From assembly GCA_963565915.1 (NCBI GenBank), contig OY751490.1:4154001-4218000 (forward strand): 64,000 nucleotides of DNA, given 5' to 3'. A model generated the notes under the pieces. It did not search any database. It saw only the letters and a program-made list of their open reading frames with translations, and had not been told where the DNA came from. A program made the translations under genes and the position numbers. The stretch comes from Entoloma clypeatum. Its lineage: Eukaryota > Basidiomycota > Agaricomycetes > Agaricales > Entolomataceae. Every line of letters begins with the position of its first letter. Within the stretch, counting starts at the first letter, position 1. Below, in pieces: positions 1 to 10,164 of this stretch.

Positions 1-19
1 ATGATGGGAGGGGTTGATG

Positions 20-190
20 AGAGATTGTTAGGGCGACACATTGTTGCACGTGATGATGTGACATGGGGCCGCCGAAGGCGTTGAGAGGGCGGCATGGGAG
101 TGGACTGGATGGTCGCCAAATGACAGGAGTCGACAAGAGAGCACGAGAGAGGCTAGCGCGACACGTTGTTGCACATGATTATATGACATG
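20..190. repeat. Degenerate direct repeat, period about 130 bp
   Basis: Two similar stretches, near 30-67 and 152-190, both contain the core GTTGCAC followed by ATGTGACATGGG or ATATGACATGGG. The repeat has replaced the integrase coding sequence expected upstream of the chromodomain at 229, so the Gypsy element is rearranged here. Confidence 0.45.
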
Positions 191-228
191 GGAGTGGACT
201 GGAGGGCTGCCTAACAAGGGGAGGTGGC

Positions 229-645
229 ATGATTGCACAACCTGGCACACACTCCTTTACCCTCCAACTCCCCGACACATTCCGCGGAGTTCACCCCGTC
301 TACCATGTCTCCATGCTTGAACCCACAACTCCGAACACCATTCCGAATCGGACCCAACCTCCGCCTCCTCTGATTGACATCAACAGAGAACTTGAGTATG
401 AGATTGCTGAAATTGTCGACTCAAAGGTCGACCGACGACGTAGCTGCAAGCTACTATATTTTGTCCATTGGTTAGGATATGAAAACACTGATGAAGAATT
501 CTCTTGGCTACCAGCCAATGAACTGGAAAACACCCCCGAGCTTGTCTCCGACTTTCATTCCGCTTATCCCAACAAACTGGGTCCGCTCACGTTGCTCTCA
601 AACAAATACTATTGCTATCTACTTAGTACGTTGTTTCTTGTTTGA
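229..645 (+). pseudogene. Gypsy integrase C-terminal tail with chromodomain (fragment)
   Basis: The 138-residue frame starts in the integrase C-terminal module: residues 9-30 hold a stretch of the type LPDTFRGVHPVYHVSMLEP, followed by a proline-rich linker. From about residue 55 comes a chromodomain, recognised by YEIAEIVDSK, then LYFVHWLGYENTDEEFSW and a closing acidic helix. In the chromovirus clade this domain tethers the integration complex to histone marks. The DDE catalytic core is missing, the first in-frame ATG is probably not a true start, and the end runs into the tail of the antisense gene at 619. It is a fragment without integrase activity of its own. Confidence 0.8.
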
Positions 646-1599
646 AGGACCCTCCTCCTTGTCCGACTCCTCCTTGTCTGACTCCGCCTTCTCCGACAGC
701 TCCAAAATTGACATGTCAGAATCGTCCGACAGCTCCGGCAACTCCAACCTTTTCCTATTCACTATATCCTTCCTAATCCTCCTTGTGATGCTCTTCTCCA
801 GTCTGAACTCATGCATCTCCTCCCTCATATCCATCTCCAACTCCGACCCTTCCTCCGACACCTCCGGCAACTTGGGTTGATACTCGGTGTTCACCGAGCC
901 TTCAACTGCTGTTAGCAGTCGCCTCACCTGCCTGGTCTCCGCCAAAATCATCTTGAGGACACTCAAGACGGTGTCCTCTGACCCACTCTCTGGCGGCATC
1001 TCTGACGCCTTTTTCTTCCCCTTATTCACTTTCACCGTTTTCTTCACCTCTGTCACCTCCGACTTTCCCTCTGATGCTCCGACCTCGCACTTCTTCTTGT
1101 CTTTTACATAACCCTTGCAGGACGACTTATTCCTAAAACAAAAGGTTAAAACAGAAGAGACGAACCAAAGAAGAACTCACTCATCGTGTTTGCACTCAAC
1201 ACCCTTCACAATGCACCTATCGCAGGCGCCGACCCCGACTCCCGACCCCTCTCCAACCATTGCCGTCACCTCCTCTACCTTCCTCTTCTTTGTCACCTTC
1301 TTCTTCCTCTCTGCCTGCAGCCCCCCCGACCCCTTGCTCAACACACCTTGCGCAGCAGCCACTTCATTGGCCCTCTTCTGAGCCGTCAGCTCTGATGCCC
1401 AATGCATCTCCTCCGCTAACCGCACCGCCTCCGCAGCCCTCTCTTCCTCCGCTCTCCGCTCCTCCTCAGCCTTCCTCACAGCCTCCTCCTCCTCAGCCTT
1501 CCTCGCAGCCTCCTCCTCCGCTGCTCGCTTCTTTGCCTCCACCTCCGCAAGCTTAGCCTGCAGCGCCTCCATCTCCTTTTGAAAATCGGTTGCTGACAT
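619..1599 (-). CDS. Antisense zinc-cluster-like coiled-coil protein inside the Gypsy element
   Basis: Two exons, complement 1181-1599 and 619-1132, join across a 48-bp GT-AG intron (1133-1180) to give a protein of about 310 aa. Residues 1-90 form a highly charged alanine/glutamate-rich coiled coil starting MSATDFQKEMEALQAKL. Near residue 130 is a cysteine motif of the form CDRCIVKGVEC, continued across the splice site by SSCKGYVKDKKKC. This resembles the fungal Zn2Cys6 pattern, but the fifth cysteine is tyrosine. The C-terminal half is acidic and lysine-rich, with no domain I recognise. Basidiomycete genomes carry many such zinc-cluster/coiled-coil proteins; the function of this one is unknown. 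It is convergent with the integrase and sits before the 3' LTR. An alternative is a host gene captured by, or adjacent to, the element. Confidence 0.6.
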
Positions 1600-1753
1600 A
1601 TTGAAGTTTTTTTGGAAGAGTTTTGAAGCGGAAAGATAATGGGAGGAACAAGAAGAAAGAACCACTCAGACGGTATTTTCAACCAATGCATCACATGACA
1701 CAGTTCACGTGCACTGACCACCTAGGTCCTTAGGCCTCATGGGATCGGCCCTA

Positions 1754-1764
1754 AGGGGGAAATA
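1754..1764 (+). other. Polypurine tract of the Gypsy element
   Basis: A run of A and G (AGGGGGAAATA) lies one base from the TGTTAC start of the LTR. It would prime plus-strand DNA synthesis. Confidence 0.6.
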
Positions 1765-1765
1765 C

Positions 1766-2216
1766 TGTTACATTCCGATCAATTCTGACAATTTCCAACC
1801 AATTCTGACACCTCCAAAACCTCCAACACCTCCAACACCTCCAACACCTCCAACACCTCCAACACCTCCAACACCTCCAACACCTCCAACACCTCCAACA
1901 TTTTGACTAATACTTATTATGCATACTTACTGTTATGAATCTCGTTACTATGTACATTACTTACATCCGACCATTTTACTTATGTTAAGAATCTCCAACA
2001 GCCACTCATTATCCAACTCCGATGAAGCCACACATCCTCTGACATAGTATTTAAACTTATGTAGAATCATGTATTAGCTTCAGTTTGAATATCAACTTAG
2101 ATTTGACATCTTACCTCCTGTCCTCTTTCTGACTCTTAACTTGAGTCCGACCTCCGACCCTCCGATCCTCTGATCCTCCGAAATAAGGACACCGACATAT
2201 TAGCGAGGGCGCAACA
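1766..2216 (+). repeat. 3' LTR of the chromodomain Gypsy element (451 bp)
   Basis: The block begins TGTTAC and ends GCAACA, near-inverted termini of the TG...CA kind, and directly follows a polypurine tract. It includes a TATA-like stretch near 2046 and a 9-bp minisatellite at 1811-1900. The 5' LTR is outside the window, so identity and age cannot be judged. Confidence 0.65.
1811..1900. repeat. 9-bp minisatellite inside the LTR
   Basis: Ten head-to-tail units of CCTCCAACA; only the first unit deviates, by one base. It is a simple tandem array with no spacers. Confidence 0.9.
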
Positions 2217-2412
2217 CACAAGGTGAAGCCAAGTCCTTGCCCCTACATTGCACGCACTCCGACCCGACGACCCGACGACGCGTCCAACGTAGCTCCAACG
2301 TTTTTGTCGATCAGTTCTTAACAGTCTGAATGCTAATGCTCTGGCATTGGAACGTGAGGAGTCTTGCTCTCACTACTTATGCAACATATTGGGTACATTC
2401 AATTATCTATTT

Positions 2413-3984
2413 TGACACGTACATCTCATCACTGTCTCTGTGTGAAGGTTTGAGTACCTTGTCTCTTGAGGTTTTGAACAGCACCCATCCCGATGATCTG
2501 CATCTTGATGACTGCAACCCGGAATGGGAGAATATTGAAATGGATGTAATTGGCTGAGACATTCTCGGTAGTGAGGGAAATGGTGGAAAGGATGAGGACA
2601 TTGTCCTTGATCTGCGCGATATCGTTACAAGCAAGTACGTCTTCTGTCATTACATCTATGGAGTGTCAACATACTGTAACAACATCACAGATGGAAGAAT
2701 CATCAATACACTGACCATCAGTCCTGGAAGCTGCGGTGTGAATCACTGGAGCGTAACTGGGAACCGTTGATGAACAATCTGGTTGACGCTTACATTCATT
2801 GGTGCAATGCAGCAGCTGAGTCCACCACCTTACCTCCTGAAACGACCAAAACAACCCTCAACTATGATTTTTCCATCAGGATCATTGATATCTACTCACT
2901 TGCCACTTCTGTCATTGTTCCACATGCCGCTGACTCGCTGTCCACTGCTGTGGCCCTCGTGTGCACTGGGTACATTGGGTCGTCTCCCGAATCTCCTGGA
3001 CTGGCAGTCTCACTCAAGACTCTTGAATTGTTCCGAGTTATTTGTCTTCACCTTGCATCATTTAGCATTGAGGCTTTTGCTAAGATCCTCTGTCATCTCT
3101 ATGTGGTGTGTATTTTGATGTGTATTTTTGGTGCTCAAATGATCTAATGATGAATAGATGCCCTATCAGAAGATGTATCAAACCGCCCTCTCTAATACAT
3201 TTGACATATATCTTGCTGTTTGGCACATCATTGATAAATGTGTTGCTCAGTTTCTGGGGCGAGATACGCCAGACTACCAGGTCCTCAATGCCTGCTCTGC
3301 ATGTTCATATGAGGTTTGCTGTTTATAGGGCCCATGGACTTCTGACTCATCACGATTATTAGTTGGAGGGCGAGTCTGAATTATGGTATCATCGGATGTG
3401 GGTGATCGATGGCAACAGTTCACTCAAATGCATCAAGGGTATTGGCAGCCATCAAGTCACTGATACACACGTTTTTCAGGACAGTGACTACTTCCTGTCA
3501 ACAGCTTTTGTGAACCAATTTGCTAATGAAGTCAAACATCGCCCAACACCTGCCTCCAACGATGCTGATGAAGAGATTATCGTTGACGATGAAGCGGGTG
3601 ACCGAGTATCTGCTTGCAATGGTGGTGAAGGGCCTGGCGACATTTGGAAAGCAGAATATTATTGGATATGACATTGGTTGTGACTTTGGGAAAACTGTCG
3701 CATCGACTTCTTTGGGCCCTTTGGTTGAAGAGCATGGCTTTCGTTGCTGCGTCAATGCATTTCACGGCTACTCACATAACTATCTCTGCCAGTTGCAACA
3801 CCATCCCAACAGCATTGAAGGGATGGGCCTTGAAGACCTCGAGATGCTTGAGCGAGTCTTCATCTCATCGAATGCGCTCACATCCGTCACCTGTTATATG
3901 TCCGCATACCGCCGTCGAATGTTTATTGATCTCTACTTTCAACAGTGGGATGTCGACAAATATCAGAATCTAGCTTCTTTGTGA
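2413..3984 (+). pseudogene. KDZ (Kyakuja-Dileera-Zisupton) transposase, broken and truncated
   Basis: Spliced conceptually, the plus strand follows the KDZ order. A W-rich start (exon from 2691; intron 2635-2690) leads to SLATSVIVPHAADSLSTAV, LELFRVICLHLASFSIEAF, an intron at 3106-3157, a PYQKMYQ stretch, an intron at 3314-3362, then RMWVIDGNSSLK and DSDYFLSTAFVNQFANEV. A frame change near 3590 is followed by NIIGYDIGCDFGK, FHGYSHNYLCQLQ and GMGLEDLEMLERVFISSNAL. KDZ proteins are DDE-type transposases common in basidiomycetes. Defects seen are an in-frame TGA at 2555, loss of the segment normally between the DSDY region and the YDIGC motif with a frameshift, and loss of the C-terminal part after 3984. 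No terminal inverted repeats were found. Confidence 0.8.
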
Positions 3985-4269
3985 TTCACTCAGTTGACAG
4001 ACCAATGAGGAGGGATGGTGATATTGGACTGTCTATGATGATGTGTTACAAGAGTGATGAAAGATAATCGGACAAAGTACGATGGGGGACAAAGCACAGA
4101 GCGCTTTCCGACCCAGGCACAAAGTTGATGAGGGGTAGGGGATCGCGCGAGCTGCGACACCCACCAAGTAGGAGCTGGCGATGCAACGAGTGAGCTCGAT
4201 ACCCAACCTCCTAGGAGCTGGTTGACTTACTTGGTTAATGCGAAGACCTTGCCCTTCCCCCAGCCATTG
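3985..4269. other. Non-coding junction between KDZ remnant and Gypsy A
   Basis: I see no gene. An imperfect internal duplication of the form TAGGAGCTGG occurs twice (near 4170 and 4230). The 3' part of Gypsy A (integrase and 3' LTR) should begin here but is absent, so this is probably a deletion or recombination junction. Confidence 0.5.
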
Positions 4270-6070
4270 TGAGCTGTATGAACTCTTGATGTGTCATGGG
4301 AGTTGCTTGTAGATATGGGGCCAGAATTTGCATGTGTTTGCAAAGGTATAGATCTCAAAATGTTCCCTGGCTTTGAGCAGATAGTATCTCCAATCTTTCA
4401 ATGCTTCCGTGACTGCCAGGAGTGCCTTGTCATATATCTTGTAATTCTGTTTGGCCGCGGACATGGTCCGCGACAAGAACACAATGGGGTGCCATTAGTC
4501 GTCTTGCTTCTGAGAGAGTACTGCTCCAATTGCATAGCCCGATGCATCAGTTTTGACCCTGAACTGTCCCTCTGGTTTTGGTAATGCCAAGACTGGTGCA
4601 GATGTAATTGCCCGTATGAGACCTTCAAAGGCTTGCTGCTCTGTTGGTCCCCAAGTAAATGCCGTACCGCCTGTGAGTGCGGTGAGAGGTTTTGCAATGT
4701 TTGAGTACCCTTCAATAAAACATTAATAGAAGTTGGCAAATCCAAGGAACCTCTGAACTTCCTTTTTTGATGTGGGTGCTCGCCAGTTTCGGATCGTATC
4801 CACCTTCTCAGTTTCCATCTCGACACGTCCCTTACCAACCACATATCCCAATAATAGGACATTTCGTTACTTCCCATAAACACTTCTTCTCCTTTAGGAA
4901 TAAATCATTGTCTGATAGGATCTGTAGGATTTCTTTGGTGTTTCGCGCAAGTTCTTCCTTGGTTTTACCAATAACCATGATGTCATCCATGTAGATCACA
5001 CAGATACATCAGCGGATCTGGTCCTGGAATAGACTAGCCATCATCCGAGAGAATGTTCCCAGGGAGTTGCAAAGGCCGAAAAACATGACCAATGGTTTGA
5101 ACAATCCTTGACTGGTGAGGAAGGCGGCCTTCCATTCATTGCCTTCCTTAATCTGGATGTTGTTGTAACCCCACATGATGTCCATCTTATTGAAGTAGAC
5201 TGCATCTTTTAGCACGTCTAAGAGGTCGGAGATGTGTGGGAGTGGGAACTTGTCTTTGACCATAAATTTGTCGATCATGCGGTAATCTTGTACCAATTGT
5301 TTGGAACCATCCTTCTTGTTGATGAAGAGGCATAAGGGGATTTGGATGGGCAGATCTTTCCCGTTGCTAGACCCTCGTTGATGAATGCATCCAATTCCTC
5401 TTGTTCCTTTTGTGTCATAAGATATGTATTTCCCCCTAGTTCCTTTGGTGTGTCCAGTGTAAGTTCAATACCATGATCCCACTCCCTCTCCTTCGGGATC
5501 TTATCAAAGTTCTCCTTCTCGAAGAGATGAGCAAATTGTTCAACATATGAGGGTTGTTTGGTTGTGGGAGGTGGTGTGGGAGTGACGGCTTCCAAGATAG
5601 GGTCTCCAGGCTTCCATTTCTGACTTGACTTCTTTGGTGCATCTTTGTCGCGTACTTCAACCATGCAAACCCGGTGTTTGCGACCATCAAGGTTAATCTT
5701 GAAATCTGAATGTTTGGTTCGACATGTTGTTGGGCACCAGTTAAATGTTACCACGCTGGTTGTCCAATTGATTGTGGGGTTGTGGTGTACCAACCAGTCA
5801 TGTCCCAAGAGCATGTCCGTTCTCCCAATATCCAGTACCATTGCTTTCATGGTTTCCTGATGTGCTCCCAAATCCAGCTTGACTTTGGCAAGTTGGCTCA
5901 CTTTCTGTTGTCGATTTGGTGATCCATCCACATTTAGAATTGCTATGGGCGGTATTCCTCATGTGGGGAGGTTCTGTTCATGTACTATTCTGGGATGGAT
6001 GCATGTGCATTCACATCCGCTATCAACCTCAGGTCGGATGACCTTTGGTCCTCGTTGTGTTTTGAGCTGA
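4270..6070 (-). pseudogene. Gypsy A pol: protease, reverse transcriptase, partial RNase H (broken)
   Basis: The minus strand shows a retroviral-type aspartic protease (VDSGCEC near 6020; later DMLLGHDWLVHHNPTINW near 5790). RT follows (FPLPHISDLLDVLKDAVYF near 5200, IYMDDIMVIG near 5000), then the start of RNase H (FLSRTMSAAKQNYKIYDKAL near 4470). Several stops and frame changes separate these parts, including one directly before the YMDD box. Integrase is absent. The remnant cannot make a full polyprotein. Confidence 0.8.
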
Positions 6071-6220
6071 GCTAACAGCCTGATCTCTCGTCTTTTCAGA
6101 GGTTTATCTCCTTAGTCGATGCAGCGGCTCACTTGGCAGGGATGACATAGGTTCTATTGTCTGCAGTCATACAAGGCAAGCAAGTCCGTTTAATAAATAA
6201 GGGTCACAACTTAGCATCGT

Positions 6221-6526
6221 TTAATTGGACCCTTCGGGAAAATCCTTCTCATTGGCTTCTAAGATTGTGGTTTCCTCATTCTCGGCATCTTCATCGGACA
6301 CCTTCCTGACCCTTCCAGAGTTCTTCTTCAGCTTGCGGCAGTTGCGCGCGATATGTCCTTCTTGGTCACAGTTGAAACACTTGCGACCATCTTTCTTCTT
6401 TGGAGCGCTACAGTCTTTAGCCAGATGACCGAAGCGTTGACAGTTGTAGCAACGGACTACTCCTGCTTTGTCGATCTCCATGGCCTTGCCCTGACCACCA
6501 TAAGTGGTACCCGATCCGGTGTGCAT
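6221..6526 (-). CDS. Gypsy A nucleocapsid with two CCHC zinc knuckles
   Basis: The 101-residue frame contains CYNCQRFGHLAKDC and CFNCDQEGHIARNC, two intact C-X2-C-X4-H-X4-C knuckles that bind element RNA, followed by a basic then acidic tail. It continues the gag polyprotein after a frame break at about 6530. The next frame downstream contains the protease. Confidence 0.8.
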   Translation of the reverse strand: MHTGSGTTYGGQGKAMEIDKAGVVRCYNCQRFGHLAKDCSAPKKKDGRKCFNCDQEGHIARNCRKLKKNSGRVRKVSDEDAENEETTILEANEKDFPEGSN

Positions 6527-6538
6527 GTCGCCGCCACC

Positions 6539-7087
6539 TCAGATGACCAGTGTGTGTCCTTCCATCTGTCGTCCCTTGTTTTGGATCTCCTTTGCATACT
6601 CGGAGTACGTCTTGTCATCACTAGCCACTTGTTCAGAGATTCTGCGGTTGATGTTCTTCTCTAGGATGTATTTTCCGGTTTCTTCGCCAAGGTTTGACAG
6701 TTTCAAGAGTTCTTCAAATTCATCCAAGAATTCATCAACAGTGCGTTTCTCTTGTTTCAGGACTTCGAGTCTCGCTTTGGCAGAGACCGACTTGTTGGCG
6801 ATGGAGAATCGTGTGGCGATATCATCGGAAAAACCTAGCCAGGTGATGTTCTCGTTGTCAACAGCAAGAGCGTCTAACTTGTTACTGGCCCAGTGTCTGC
6901 CGGACCCTTCCATCATGCGGGATAGCACTGCAAGAATCTTCTGATCGTCTGTGAGGCTCTTTTGGAACCTGATGTATAGTTTGGTGGCCTTCCACCACTC
7001 GTCAAAGGTGTATCTGTCCTTGAACATCCCAGGATCCTTGATGATCTTGGATGTATCCATTGTTTGTACAGCCGGAGCTTCTGCCAT
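6539..7087 (-). CDS. Gypsy A gag, capsid-like region
   Basis: 182 residues starting MAEAPAVQTMDTSK. The central part (residues 20-140) has the helical composition of Ty3/Gypsy capsid: FDEWWKATKLYIRFQKSL, WLGFSDDIATRF and a TVDEFLDEFEELLKLSNLG motif. Gag builds the particle that packages element RNA. The frame stops just upstream of the zinc-knuckle segment at 6526, so capsid and nucleocapsid are now in separate frames, probably by mutation. Confidence 0.7.
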   Translation of the reverse strand: MAEAPAVQTMDTSKIIKDPGMFKDRYTFDEWWKATKLYIRFQKSLTDDQKILAVLSRMMEGSGRHWASNKLDALAVDNENITWLGFSDDIATRFSIANKSVSAKARLEVLKQEKRTVDEFLDEFEELLKLSNLGEETGKYILEKNINRRISEQVASDDKTYSEYAKEIQNKGRQMEGHTLVI

Positions 7088-7089
7088 GT

Positions 7090-7857
7090 TTAGAGTCTGC
7101 GGAGGAGAAGAGGAGTCGGGTTGTTGGGATGAAGATGGGGTTCGGGATACAGGTAAGGATTGAAAATGAGTCCCTGTTCTAGGCGTCTGTTCGATATCTG
7201 ACTGCGCGGAGTCAAAAGTAAATTCGTCAGGGGACTCGTCGGCAGAATCGGTGGCAAAATGTTCAGAGTATTTCCTCTGTAAATCTCTAAGGAATCTCTG
7301 TTCCTGCGCATCTGTTGGTCACGAGAAGGGGTCAAGTCTCTCGTTTCATGCCCAATGGTTGTACTCGGTCTGTTGTTCTTCGGTGGTGAAGTGGGCATAG
7401 ATCTGCTGCTTCGAGTAAGATGTGATGATGCGGTTCTGGGACGTCTCGATGTGAGTGTCCTAATCAATCTTCTGATAATGGTTGTCTGGACACCAATAAA
7501 CTCTCTGATCTCTGTGATCCGACCTGTCTGAGGTCCTTCTTGAATGCGAAAGCTTTTGAGTTCATTCTGTCGGGCGTTATAGCGCGCGATCTGGTGTTGC
7601 CGAGCAAGATGGATGCTCTCTGCTATCTCGCCATGGGGGTGATGCTCATCATTGTCTAGTTCTTCATCAAGCACCTGCTGTAGGATGCGATGGATCTCTG
7701 ATTCAATGTACTGCTGGATAAGCATAAAATCAATACTGTCTCGAGGACTTAGCTCCTCCTGTCGGGCTTCTGGTGTGGCGAATGGGTTACTGGTGAAGTC
7801 TTCAAAGAAGCGTGATGTCTTGACTCGTCTGGTAGTTGCTCTCTTTGCTCTGGGCAA
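7090..7857 (-). CDS. Gypsy A 5' ORF (gag-leader, unknown domain)
   Basis: A 255-residue open frame begins MPRAKRATTRRVK right after the LTR leader and stops three bases before the ATG of the gag frame at 7087. It is rich in Arg, Ser, Thr and Pro, with a helical glutamate-rich segment at residues 40-110. I see no zinc knuckle or capsid motif. It could be an extra gag-region ORF of this Gypsy lineage or an N-terminal gag extension cut off by a stop. Its position between LTR and gag is the only functional clue. Confidence 0.5.
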   Translation of the reverse strand: MPRAKRATTRRVKTSRFFEDFTSNPFATPEARQEELSPRDSIDFMLIQQYIESEIHRILQQVLDEELDNDEHHPHGEIAESIHLARQHQIARYNARQNELKSFRIQEGPQTGRITEIREFIGVQTTIIRRLIRTLTSRRPRTASSHLTRSSRSMPTSPPKNNRPSTTIGHETRDLTPSRDQQMRRNRDSLEIYRGNTLNILPPILPTSPLTNLLLTPRSQISNRRLEQGLIFNPYLYPEPHLHPNNPTPLLLRRL

Positions 7858-7878
7858 ACCTAACGAGATTTAGCAACT

Positions 7879-8267
7879 TGTTATGCTTAACAAACCGTTC
7901 CAAGGTTCAGGCAGAGTATGCAGAAAGTGGAAAGGTGAAGAGAAATGTGATTGCTAAATCTAAGGAATCTAACTATGCTACAGAGGGTTTATATAGGTAC
8001 TGACTATAGGTGATAGCGGATGAGTCAGTGCTGCGGAAGGCAGTGCGCATGAGTAAGGCGACTGCGGAAGGCTATGTACAATGAGTAAGCTGACTGTGGA
8101 AAGCAAGTCAGCGTGGGAGTGAAGTATACTAAAGGGGATGATGAAGTAATGTAGTGAGTCAGACTGGAAATCAAAGGTTGCGAAAGTAGACATTAGACAT
8201 AGTAAGCTCATAAGAGGGCGCCAGGTAAAAGATATGATGTAGTCCTCATACTGTAAAGTCCATAACA
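7879..8267 (-). repeat. 5' LTR of Gypsy A (389 bp)
   Basis: The block has perfect 7-bp inverted termini, TGTTATG and CATAACA. On the minus strand it contains a TATATAAA box near 7990. The downstream flank leads into the Gypsy A gag frame, the upstream flank is the Gypsy B pol frame. Confidence 0.65.
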
Positions 8268-9869
8268 GGTTGCCTTGACAAGGCATCCAACTGGATCATC
8301 TTTGCTCCTGGGGTGTGTACCAATTTTAGCTCAAACTCAGAGAGATACAATCTCCACCGTGCTTGTCGTCTGTTCAATTTCTGGGGTTCCCGGTAATATG
8401 TCAGGTTCTTGTGATCTGATAGAACAACCGTTGGAAATGGTGACTCAAGGAGGTAATGTCTCCAGGTTTCCAGTGATCGGATAATTCCCAAGAGTTCCCA
8501 ATCGTAGATCACATAGTTCCATTCTGCCGCAGAGAATGAGTGCGATATATATCCACAGGGGTGCCAGTCTCCGTTTACATCTTGTTGGCGCAGTACTGCT
8601 CCTGTCGCCCATTTGGATGCATCAGATTCTATAATGAACGGTTTGTCAGTGTTTAGCATTAACAATCTCAGTAATTCCGTAAATTTGTCCTTTAACATGT
8701 CAAATGCTGTTTGACAGTCCTCATTCCATTCCCAATCTTGATCCTTTTTGGTCAGATCATTCAGGGGTTTGGCAATGTCTGAGTAGTGTCCGATAAACCT
8801 TCAATAGAAGTTTTCAAATCCAAGGAAGGATCTGACCTGCTTCACAGTCACAGGTTCCAGCCATTTCGCTACCCCCGATAACTTAACGGGGTCCATCGCG
8901 ATTTTGTTTTCTTTGATAATGAGTCTGAGGTATTCACATTGCCTGACTCCGAATTCACATTTTTCCAGGTTGAGATAGAGGTCATTTTCTATCATCTTTC
9001 TGAGTACGCGGAGTGTTCGTTTGGTGTTGATTTCGTCATTGACCGAGAATATGAAGATGTCGTCCAAATAAATGAGTAACCATCCCTCTTCAAGTTCTTC
9101 TTTGAAAATTTCGTTCATCATCGCCTGAAATGTGGGTGGCATGCCTGCCAGTCCAAAGAAGGCAACCAAGGATTCGTACAGCCCTCAATTGGTTTTGAAT
9201 GCAGCCTTCAATTCATTGCCAGGTTTGATCCATACATTGTTGTATCCCCAACGCATGTCCAGTTTAGTAAAGACCTTTGCTCCTTTCAGTTTGTCCAGTA
9301 AATCTCCGACCAGGGGTAACGGGAATGTGTTCTTTACCATTCCTTCGTTCAATCACCGATAGTCCTGACATGGTCTTAGTTTATCTGAGTCCTTTTTAGC
9401 CACGAAGAAAAAGGGTGATGCCATTGGTGATTTCGAGGGTCTGATGTACCCCTTTCAAAGGTTCTCATCAAGGAATTCGTCCAATTTTGTTTGTTCTTCC
9501 AGTGACAAAGGATAAACTTTGCAGTCTTTTGGGGTGAAGTCCGGTTTTAAGTCAATTGCATGGTCCCATGGTTTGTGTTCCGGTAATCTCTCAGATGCTG
9601 CTTTCTCGAACACCTTCTGATACTGACCATATCGTTCTGGTAGTTCTTTCTTCAGTTTGTCCATGGTGTCCATATTGTGTGAGAGTTTCTGGGAGATCGA
9701 GGTTTTGGCTTGGATCTAAATATCCTCAATGGGTTTGTCCATTGTGACATATGTCCTGAATAGGTCGAGGTCATCATCTGATTCTTCATCTATCTTTTTC
9801 AAGATAGGTCCATTTGCCAGTAGAGCCTCCTTCACCAGTTTGAGGGTCTCTTCATCATCAATTTCTTCT
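8268..9869 (-). pseudogene. Gypsy B pol, distal part: RT and RNase H (broken)
   Basis: Minus-strand frames give the pre-RT region ([20 protein letters not shown] near 9530), RT ([17 protein letters not shown] near 9140, [12 protein letters not shown] near 9060) and RNase H ([19 protein letters not shown] near 8620, [19 protein letters not shown] near 8380). Frames are interrupted between 9170 and 9455 and near 8800. The coding sequence is cut at 8267 by the Gypsy A LTR, so integrase is missing. It continues the gag/protease half that lies beyond the PIF/Harbinger insertion. Confidence 0.8.
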
Positions 9870-9872
9870 ATT
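9870..9872. repeat. Target-site duplication (left), ATT
   Basis: ATT directly precedes the PIF/Harbinger terminal repeat and is repeated at 13804-13806. Removing the element and one copy restores continuity of the Gypsy B sequence. Confidence 0.75.
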
Positions 9873-9887
9873 AGGGTTGTTCAAAGT
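9873..9887 (+). repeat. PIF/Harbinger left terminal inverted repeat
   Basis: Fifteen bases AGGGTTGTTCAAAGT, the exact reverse complement of 13789-13803. Confidence 0.85.
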
Positions 9888-10164
9888 TGGACCTGCCAGG
9901 TCCATTTCGGTTCCCATGCTAGCGCCCATTTTGACAGATTTCGCGGAAAATTTTGCCAAAATGGACCTGCCAGGGAAACCAGCAGAAAGCCAAAATGGGC
10001 AACTTTGAGACCCCCGGTCGAAAAAGTTAGCAAAATGAAAAAGAAAATGGAGTTGGCGTTTCTTCCTGCCCCCACCGTCGAGCGTTCGGCATCACGACGA
10101 AGTTTAGAACTCCGCTCCACGTCCTCTCACCACCGTGTTTGTCGTTGGTGGTGGTGCTAGCACC

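Larger units (their letters stand above)
1..2216 (+). mobile_element. 3' end of a chromodomain Ty3/Gypsy retrotransposon
   Basis: In order on the plus strand the stretch shows an integrase C-terminus with chromodomain (229-about 610), an antisense gene (619-1599), a purine-rich tract (1754-1764) and a 3' LTR (1766-2216). Everything upstream (gag, protease, RT, most of integrase) is outside the window or lost. A tract of A and G immediately before a TGTTAC terminus is the normal plus-strand primer arrangement of LTR elements, so I infer that the antisense gene lies inside the element. Confidence 0.75.
4270..8267 (-). mobile_element. Gypsy A: 5'-complete, 3'-truncated Ty3/Gypsy retrotransposon
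   Basis: Reading down the minus strand there is a 5' LTR (7879-8267), an N-terminal ORF and gag with two zinc knuckles (6221-7857), a protease with DSG site, and RT to the start of RNase H, ending near 4270. Integrase and 3' LTR are missing and pol is broken by stops and frameshifts. The LTR starts immediately after the SRQP end of the Gypsy B RNase H/linker frame, so Gypsy A appears to have inserted into Gypsy B. Confidence 0.75.

Noticed and set aside
1811..1900. Regular short repeats that could suggest a CRISPR-like array
   Set aside because: Units are 9 bp with no spacers, inside an LTR of a eukaryotic element.
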